The translations under genes and the position numbers were made by a program. From assembly GCA_003254905.1 (NCBI GenBank), contig QANU01010622.1, positions 95,384 through 159,383 of the forward strand: 64,000 bases of DNA, written 5' to 3'. The notes beneath the pieces are model-generated. The model saw only the letters and a program-made list of their open reading frames with translations. It had not been told where the DNA came from and searched no databases. Each line of letters opens with the position of its first letter. Position 1 is the first letter of the stretch. This DNA comes from Nissolia schottii. Its lineage: Eukaryota; Streptophyta; Magnoliopsida; Fabales; Fabaceae. Shown one piece after another: positions 56,320-64,000 of this stretch.

Positions 56320-58431
56320 TGGTAACATCCTGATTTTTTTCTTTATTAAGATTTTGCGAAATTCATAATTTTTGCGTAATTAAAGGGCACTTGAGACGGT
56401 TATTTAGATTAGAAATTTCAACATAAAGGTTTATTTTTCAAAATCTCAGTCAAAATAATGGTTTCGTAAGCTCACAGAAATTTCGCAAGACTCGGATCGA
56501 TTTTCAGTCAATATCAGAATTTTGTCAAGTCCTAAAGGTATCTGTAAAATATACTCGCATAGAGATATGTTGACGAATACCTCAATCGGACATACCTACC
56601 TGACCGGAATAATCAATAGATCATGAATATGTGTCTGAAATATTTTTATGATATCCGTACATGAATGATTAATGATTAAACGCGATCAAACCGGACCGGA
56701 GGAGAACACGTGGCCTTACCCACGGCATCACCAGCGAAAGAAAAGAAAGAAACAGTAAAGAAAGAAACAAAGTGGAATAAAGTATAATATATATATATAT
56801 ATATATATATATTTTATTTTTTTTTTGGCACATGTAAAGTAATAACATAATAATAATATAATAAGTAATTAAAGGTTGAGGCGGCATAAGCCACTGCTTC
56901 AAACCTGTATATATGTACACTTCGCCTTAAGGCCATTTTGCTAAGCCTTCAGTGCTTTGGAAATTATACTGTTAAATTTATTTCTGTTCCGTTCGTGTGC
57001 TCTGTGGTTATTCCGTTAAACTCAGGAAAAATAGCACGATCATCTCAAGGTTCGCGAGAGTCTTTTCTCGTAGCTTTCAGAACACCCGAAAAGTGAGTAA
57101 ACTGACCTATCCACTGTCTATGTGGTTGTATGTTAGATGATATATGATGTTAAGATGTTGTATGTGACCATGATTATACCTATATGTGTTGTTGATATTG
57201 TCTGGAACTGCTGGTGCTATCTGTGATTCTGTCAGAATTTAGGAAAGCCTAAGACAAAAATAAGCATATATCACGTTTTGAAAGGAACTGAATGCTAGGA
57301 ATTTTATCATGAAAAACTAATGTTATTTTTGAGTTCTACACGAAAAATTGAGTGGGAATGTCAAGTTTTGTGATTTTTGGAGTCCCTGATGAATTTCTCA
57401 GCAAACAGACAGAAAAATAGTGTTTTTAAGCAACAAGGGCAAAACGAGAATTTCAAGTTTTGGGACCAAAAAACTGGGTTGATTTTCAAAAAATATGGGT
57501 TTACAACTATCAAAAACTTTAAGGGAAAGTCTTGAGTCCATCAAATTTTTTGAGAATTAAAATTCCAAAGAAAACAGGACGTTTACGGGAGCAAAATAAC
57601 AGTTTTGGGCAGAAGGGAAAAACAGTAATTTCGTGAAGTTGGGATTGAAATCTGAATTTCTAAACATGAAAAATGATCTTAGGGATATCAAAAACCTTAG
57701 GGTAAGGTCTTGGACCTTTCCGGTTTCTGATAACTAAATTCTGACAAAAAGTGGACGTTTTTGGAAAAGCGCCAATACACTGTAGTTTCAGGCTAGGACG
57801 ATTGTCATCTTTTATGTGTTATGTTTTATGTTCTATATCTTATTATCATGCATCATGAGGATAGATCACTAGAAATTTCCACTTAACATTTAACGAAGAT
57901 CATAATTGAACATAGGAAACAAAGGGGAGATGCTAAAGAAAAGATAAGTGTGAAACGGTCAATGGTACGAAAGAAATGGCAAACGGTACGCTTCCGGCTT
58001 AATCCAAAGGAAGGCGGCCCCTCGCCACCCAGTAAAGGGGTGGAGTCATGTTACCTCGAGGAACAGGCAGAAAAGGCAGGTCGTACACCGTCATGTGGGT
58101 CAACGGGCCCTGGAGTGTACAAGGAAGTATGGACTGACAGAACACACCGAAGGAAGTGTGGACAGACAAAATGTGACAGAACACACTGAAGGAAGTGTGG
58201 ACAGAAAGAATGTGTGAGAGAGCTTTGCATGCATGAGATATGTGATGAATGCTTAAGTGTGTAAGTATAGATGTGTACTAGTATCTATGTTTAAGTTCGT
58301 GGGTATGTGATCAGAGGACATGATACCGGGAGGGTCAGGAATAGAAAGCGCGAGAACCTGTAATTAGGTAAAGCAAGATTAGATTCCCTCGATCACCTAG
58401 TAAAGTAGGAAAGCTGCTCAGGACTAGACAG

Positions 58432-58484
58432 ATAATAATAATAATAATGATGATGATGATGATGATGATAATAATAATAATAAT
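58432..58484. repeat. (ATA)n(GAT)n(ATA)n compound microsatellite
   Basis: A symmetric trinucleotide block: ATA units, then seven GAT units, then ATA units. Confidence 0.9.
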
Positions 58485-58766
58485 GAAGAGATCCCTGAGC
58501 AGCGGAATCATAAATTAGAGCGCAAATAATTAGTTACGTCCCCCAAGGGTTCTCACTGAGAACACAATGTTCTTACCCCCACTCGTTTATGATTCCAGGC
58601 GGGAGCGTACAGCTCATCGACGAGAAGAAGACATGGGAAGACGACGAGCGATGCACAGTGACTCCAATGTGGCAGAAGAAGTGTTATACACATTAGAGCG
58701 GGAAACGTTTTGGTTTATAGTTCAATGGTCTAGATAGACCAATGACTCTTATGTGAATTATGTGTA

Positions 58767-58817
<51 letters not shown>
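58767..58817. repeat. (TA)n(CA)n microsatellite
   Basis: A compound dinucleotide run inside the long LTR. Confidence 0.9.
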
Positions 58818-58818
<1 letters not shown>

Positions 58819-59109
58819 CAGTGTGTGAATGTGCTGAACCAGGTACCTGTACTTGTATATATATATATAACGTGTTGAACTACTTCTTGCTTAAGTCTTT
58901 TGAGACTCTATTGTTGGTATACATATGTTCTCTTTGTACTGCACACAGCTCATAGTTTATGAAATATTGATGAAAAAGAAAATTTTTCGCAACGGTCCAA
59001 TATTTTCAAGTGTAAAACTAGGGGCTAAAAGGAACTCCAACCAAAGTAGATAACAACCTAGTGAGCATTGTTTGCGACGTACGCGTAAAAAGTTAGCTAG
59101 GGTGTTACA

Positions 59110-59440
59110 TTTGGTATAGAGTAGTTTGGTCAAAGTGAGCCTGAGGACTGAGCTGCACTTATGCTTCCGAGCATGTTAACGGTGTATACTCTATTAAGTT
59201 GTATGTGCTGAGTTTATGTGCACCTGCCTATTTCGAGCCTGATCAACTCAGGATTTGTGCAAGTGAAATAGATCAGTCATGCAACCTTATAGAGATGATG
59301 CACAACGTACCGTCGAACCTACAGGCTTCGGAGACCATAAGCGGACACTTCGCCAGGGATTGTATAGCAGCCCTACCCAAGGTCCCGCAGCCAGGACGAG
59401 TTTTTACCTTGGCGACCAACTAAGCACTGGAGGAAGACAA
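59110..59440 (+). pseudogene. Gypsy gag remnant
   Basis: The frame contains SGHFARDC (near 59338-59364), the second half of a gag zinc knuckle (CxxCxxxGHxxxxC) whose first cysteines are lost, then a proline-rich tail ending at a stop at 59421. It lies only about 250 bp after the primer site, so most of gag is deleted and no pol is present. It is read from the long LTR to its left. Confidence 0.55.
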
Positions 59441-59489
59441 TCTCGCTTCGGGTGCTACCAACCCAGCCATGCCACCTGAAAGGGACCCT

Positions 59490-59800
59490 ACACAACATAA
59501 CACCCGATATAGAGTTTCCAGGACTGCTGACCCCCCAACTGTGTTGTTGTAGGGGACCTTGTCCCAGAAGCTCCTCACACAGCGCCCACTAGCTCCTGCT
59601 ATCAAAGTGAGTGTCCCAATCTCCCGTCCACCCAGTAATAACCCAACCTTTAATGGACAGGCTGAGTATTACTACAACGTCCTGTAGTGCAATCGTGCAC
59701 TCTCCATAGGGAAGATGGAAAATGTGGGTCTTAGGAGCTGCTGGCATGGTGCGCGCATCATCTCGAAATATAGCGGCCAGAAATCCTTGCTCCATCAATG
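59490..59800 (-). pseudogene. Plant mobile domain (PMD, MAIN-like) fragment
   Basis: Minus-strand translation gives THIFHLPYGECTIALQDV, then a GLPIDG-like LSIKGWVITG and, after a stop, WALCEELLG. This is the core pattern of the plant mobile domain found in MAIN-like nuclear proteins and in some Mutator and gypsy elements. Only about 100 residues remain, without a start or other exons. It abuts the gypsy gag remnant in opposite orientation. Confidence 0.65.
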
Positions 59801-59829
59801 GATGTGACTCATGAAAACTATTGTATCAT

Positions 59830-60480
59830 CGATTCTCCAACACATGAGCCTACAAAAATACATAAAAAAAATACAATTCAGAATAATTGCACAAAAGTGA
59901 CTCAAAATAATTCATAATAAGTGACTCGAAATAATTCATAAAACATGCTACATTCAAGTTCACAAAAACTCTATAGGTCAACAACTATAGTTTCTTTTAC
60001 AGTGAAAAACTCTATAGATCTATAGGTCAGAAACCCTATAGATCTAACATTGAAGCTCAATAAAATACTCTATCTTATCCATCTATCAATCAATCTACAA
60101 TAACTCTATAGGTTTAACCAACATTCAAGTTCAATAAAATACTCATTTGAACTAACATTCAAGTTCAATAATAATATTTGTCTATTTATCTAACTAACAT
60201 AATGCTAACATTCATAGATTTAACCATTTATCAAGTTCAAGTTCGACAAATCTAACTAACATTCAGGTTCAATAACAACATTTTATCAATCTAACAAACA
60301 ATTTATATATTTATCTATGGATCTACGCTACCATTTTTTACCTACACTAACATAATCTTTGTCTACAACACTAGCATAAATAGAAACATCAAAGCATTGT
60401 GGTAAAGATATCTATGTACCTAGAAGTTCACTCGAGGTTGGATGTAGTCAACCTCATTCAGACGCAACAAATTTGGACCT
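59830..60480. repeat. Low-complexity region with recurring AACATTCAAGTTCAATAA words
   Basis: Words ATTCAAGTTCAATAA, CTATAGGT and ATCTAACTAACATT recur irregularly 4-6 times each at 59945-60300. This looks like decayed tandem repeats upstream (in minus sense) of the PMD fragment. Non-coding. Confidence 0.5.
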
Positions 60481-60570
60481 TCCATTGCACTCGAGCCAAA
60501 ATATCAACCACACAAGATTTCTAGAGAGAGAATGTGATTTTTTAGAGAGATATGGAGTTAAAAATATAAA

Positions 60571-60766
60571 GGAGTTGGTTTAAACTGACTCCTTTATGTA
60601 GAACTTCAACATGAGTCTATTTAAATAAACTGCTTTAGGAGTCAAGGAGTCGATTGGAATCGACTCCTTTTAAAAAAAATTAATTTTTTTTATTACAAGG
60701 GTCAATTAAAATCAACTCCTACTTAAAAAGAAAAAGTAAAACGGGAGTCGATTTGAATCGACTCCC
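60571..60766. repeat. Array of GGAGTCGATT-AATCGACTCC palindromes
   Basis: Palindromic units lie at 60571-60592, 60611-60636 (weak), 60646-60667, 60699-60719 and 60743-60766, spaced about 35-55 bp. The best two are 22-24 bp with perfect or near-perfect arms (GGAGTCGATTGGAATCGACTCC is the longer core). A-rich spacers separate them. No coding sequence. Confidence 0.75.
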
Positions 60767-60799
60767 TTTTTAAGGAAATTAGTTTATTTTAGGAACAAC

Positions 60800-62312
60800 T
60801 TTCAGTTTGGTTCATTTGAGGAAGCGGTGTTTTTGTTTATTTTATTCTTGAAAATTCTCCACTGTTCATGACTGTGATAAAAACAAAAAATAAATAAATT
60901 GTCGCCATAACAAATAAAATTTTTTAGGCATTTGTTATGTATACGATGTTTTCATATTTTTGTTGGGTCTCAGTGTGAGTATAGTTACATTAATTAATTA
61001 TAGATTAAATAAAGAATATATAATTAAGAAGATTCATAAATTCATTATTTTAAAATTGAGTCAAGATGCAATACTTAACTCGCTTATGTAGTTTTTCACT
61101 TAATCTCTCGGTATTGACCTCCTTGTGTTTTGGCTTCCGCTCCCAATAGTTTTTAATGGCTCATTATTCAAGGCCTATATATTGTTAAACAATTTATGCA
61201 TATTTCAATGATTTTGAATTTTCATAATTTCCACCAAACGAAGGTTCTGTGGATTAGGTCAAATCATATTAGCATTTCATTAAATAACAAGTACCAACGT
61301 CTCCTTAGCATGATTGGACATGGATTGAGAGAGAAATGAATTATTACATAGGAAAAAAAATATCACTTCAATATCATGTGAGTTCATCTTTTTTCTTTTT
61401 TGACAAATATAAAGATATAGGTCTTGTGGGCCTAGTAGAAGGCAAATTAATGGGGTCCTAGCCTCCTAGGTGGTCCCTTAATAGGGGCCAAGGGGAAAGG
61501 GTCAAAGATAAAGGGAAAAAATCATGATGTAAAGTTCACCCAATTTTAAAGACATTTCTTTCTGAGTTCATTTTCATCCAATGACATTCTACTTACACAA
61601 ATATTCTTAGGTATGGCTAATATTTGAGTAATATTGCTCTTCCAAAATTAGTATGGATCTTTCTTTCTTTTTTGATATTTTGGGCTATATAACAATCTCA
61701 AATTGAGTATCAAAAATTTTAAGTTTACAAATCAAACAAATATATTACTCGAGATTAGCAAAATAAGTATTGATCTTGGGTAAGTTGTTTAGTGTTCGAT
61801 TTTTTATTTTTTAAATTACCTTGGTAATAGAAGTTGTTTAGTGTTTGGTCACGGTTCCCTTCCACCAACTCTCCATTTCCATTTTCATTTCAATGAAATT
61901 ATATTTAATGGGTGCAATAAAGATTAAAAGAACTAGGTAAACCCACCAATGCAAGATGACTAGCTCTAAGGTATGCATGCAAAGAGCATGTGGGAAGGTA
62001 AAATCAGAGGATAAATTAGTTATATCAATTATGCACATCACTTAGCCAACACTGCAACATACTAATAAACCATGTGCCAGCATGCAGCTACAAAAGCAAG
62101 TAGGTTAAGACAATGTATGGCAATTTTAACATACAACATTAGGCAGGAATTTACTATACATATATTTTACACAATCATTGAGATTCAAGAGCAGCAATGT
62201 TTCACAATGATTTTTTAATTTAAATTTTTAAATTGAAGTTAATTAGATTAACCTAAAAATCGTAGTTTTTTTTTCCTGTTCACAACTGCCACCAGAGATT
62301 AACTCATTGATC
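60800..62312. other. Intergenic sequence downstream of the HNH gene
   Basis: AT-rich sequence with no recognised element. The right end should contain the 3' UTR of the minus-strand HNH gene. Confidence 0.5.
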
Positions 62313-63732
62313 TCAAGAGGACCTTAGATACTGACGCCATTCTTCAGGTGTTCCCTTTCTCATTGTCAGCATTCTTAGAGCTGCAGAAGTTAGAGGTATG
62401 GCAAGTATGTCATACTCCTTTGGGGCCTGAATAACAGAGAGTAAGGTTCTTATTAATTGTGAAAAAAGGAAATGTTAAAACCCATGAATATGTTGGAAAA
62501 AATAGGTAGTATGTCTCAATTAACACATGTAATTCAATGTTGGAATTATAACGTTAGCATCGGTCTCTTGGTAGCATAATGTCGCGTGTTTATGCAAAGC
62601 CGTCAAATTAAGAAAGCACATACAATGTAATTGGTTATGCAGGCAGTACCTTGGGGACCTTAATCAACCTCATTTTCGCTTCCTCTAAGGTTTTCTGGCC
62701 TTTTTTTGAGTTGCATTTGGAGCAAGCAGTCACCTGTCAGCAGCAAACATATAAGGAGTTTTACAACAAGTGAAAGGTTGATTGTGGGCACAGGCGAACA
62801 GACACATAGGCTTTAGATTAGTGCTCACAAAACTCATCCCTCCCTCTTCATTCGGTTAAGAAGCAAGCCAAAAGACAAGGAAGAAACTCTTCATCTGTAA
62901 CTAGGTTTCAACTTGCCTCCTCTCTTTTCAATAACGAGGGTAGTAAAGAGAAATTCAGTTGGATACTAATCACAATCTGGACTCTAGAGTTGAAATCAAA
63001 GCTAATACCAATTTTATGCATGATTAAAAGTCCAAGTTTACTAGTAACCCCAAAAAGAAAAATCAAGTTCGCTAAGCAATCATGCTAACAGAAACTTGCC
63101 ATTTCCATATGCATATTTAGTCTTGCATCTTTGTTCAACTTTTTAGTCAGCTTGAAGTCGAATCAAGAACTACTATAGGCTACATCTTTCTATTCTTCCA
63201 TAACAAACACATTGCGTGTCTTTTGAAGGAGTACCAATGAACCCAGAAAGCCTATATTTTAGGTTAGCCTGCCCTAGAAGAAATACGGCAGTCCATAAAT
63301 AACTCATGCCAATGGTCATTAGATCATCTTCTGTAAACCTATCTTCAACTAAATATGCAGAAATTTTCTTAAGCCTTCTCTCAGTTGATATGTTGCAAAC
63401 AAATTAACTGTGGAACCAATGCCGCTGACAAAAACCCAACTGATTTCCCAGGAAAAGCTATGGAGAAAGGTTTTATATACAAGACTTGACAAGCATATAC
63501 CTGTCAATAACTCCAACCTGAGTGTTTTCACAAACTACTGTGCAATTATGAGCAATTATAATGATCTTCCATACCGAATTCTCAGAAAACAGGATAACAA
63601 TTAAGTAATAAAATAGTTGTATTTGCTATATGCAAAAAAGATCGCCTTACTAGATTTTCCCATGTCCATTCTCCACCTAGTGCAGTGGGCACCACATGAT
63701 CAATTGTCAAATTCTCGCATGAATAGCAATAC
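62313..63732 (-). CDS. HNH-endonuclease-family protein, last three exons (5' part beyond the window)
   Basis: Three exons in frame: 63651-63732, 62650-62733 and 62313-62426 (stop TGA at 62313-62315), all GT-AG. The joined frame gives YCYSCENLTIDHVVPTALGG, then WTWENLVTACSKCNSKKGQK and a tail ending WRQYLRSS. The HNH fold marks are the two CxxC pairs (CYSC and CSKC), the DH of the catalytic motif (IDHVVP), and the N in WENL/CNSKKG. Plant relatives of unknown exact role share this layout. The first visible exon starts in phase 1 after AG, so at least one more exon lies beyond 64000. Nuclease activity is inferred from the family, not shown. Confidence 0.9.
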
Positions 63733-64000
63733 CTGTTGAGAAGGTAATATAATGTCAGTGCAAGGGCTTGTATCTGAACTAACCTAGTCACCCAAAAAGA
63801 CAAATCCACCATTTGGTCCCTCTGCTTTTTGTTAATTTCACAGGAGGACTATATTGAGATAAAATCCAAGAAACTGTTTCTTTGTGACTGATAATTAACC
63901 ATGCGTTGTTGAGAAGTTGCCTGGGAATGTTACATCCGTTAACCCATTATACACAATCCTCAACTATAGAAGCAACACACTTGCTAGCCAATATATACAT
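63733..64000. other. Intron of the HNH gene
   Basis: Upstream intron sequence of the minus-strand HNH gene. No further exon was recognised before the window edge. Confidence 0.6.

Larger units (their letters stand above)
56320..59109 (+). repeat. Long LTR of a probable Ty3/gypsy retrotransposon (about 2.8 kb)
   Basis: It begins TGGTAACATCCTGATTTTTT and ends GGGTGTTACA, so the ends are inverted (TGGTAACATCC/TGTAACACCC). Directly after comes TTTGGTATAGAGTAG, a decayed form of a Met-tRNA primer site. It then runs into a gag remnant. It contains (TA)n at 56783-56812, a (ATA)n(GAT)n block at 58432-58484 and (TA)n(CA)n at 58767-58817. A partner LTR is not in the window. The boundary logic is good, but the length is unusual and other insertions inside are possible. 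Confidence 0.6.

Noticed and set aside
57950..58189. 79-residue plus-strand frame in the long LTR
   Set aside because: Lies in LTR sequence with repeated GGAAGTGTGGACAGA words; no protein similarity.
60571..60766. CRISPR-like array
   Set aside because: Units are palindromes with short A-rich non-unique spacers in a plant genome; this is not a CRISPR.

Overview
This is a plant nuclear genome window: intron-rich genes with GT-AG splice sites, AT-rich introns, dense Class I and Class II transposon remnants, microsatellites, and assembly gaps at 7642-7828, 23110-23996 and 42291. The repeat types (Tourist-like and hAT MITEs, fold-back MITEs, Ty1/copia elements, a TAATCGATTA-rich repeat) suggest a legume, most likely soybean (Glycine). 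That is inference from remembered repeat styles, not a search.

Five protein-coding genes can be supported. (1) 1-10303, plus strand: 3' part of a CCR4-NOT subunit 3 (NOT3) gene; eight exons join in frame and end in the conserved NOT-box. (2) 13504-39417, minus strand: a complete DNA2-type replication helicase/nuclease gene; 34 exons join in frame to 1372 residues, with an iron-sulphur nuclease half and a superfamily 1 helicase half. (3) 41604-44455, plus strand: a two-exon GH17 beta-1,3-glucanase with an X8/CBM43 domain and a GPI-anchor tail. (4) 50966-52129, minus strand: a two-exon GATA zinc-finger transcription factor. (5) 62313-63732 and beyond the right edge, minus strand: the last three exons of a plant HNH-endonuclease-family gene. 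DNA2 and the glucanase are divergent across about 2.2 kb.

Most other sequence is transposon-derived. NOT3 introns hold a SINE, MITEs, a LINE split by a solo LTR, and a PIF/Harbinger-like element carrying a second element that carries an hAT MITE. DNA2 introns hold four copia remnants, two LINE pieces and a fold-back MITE. The 44.5-51 kb interval has CACTA-like ends, a fold-back MITE and GA-rich tandem repeats. The 52-62 kb interval has a probable 2.8-kb gypsy LTR, a gag remnant, a plant-mobile-domain fragment and an array of short palindromes.

I found no operon-like, CRISPR-like or clearly novel molecular system. The best unusual signals are three apparent GC-AG introns in the DNA2 gene, the three-level nested insertion in NOT3, the palindrome array beside the plant-mobile-domain fragment, and a repeat shared between the NOT3 3' flank and the DNA2 promoter.
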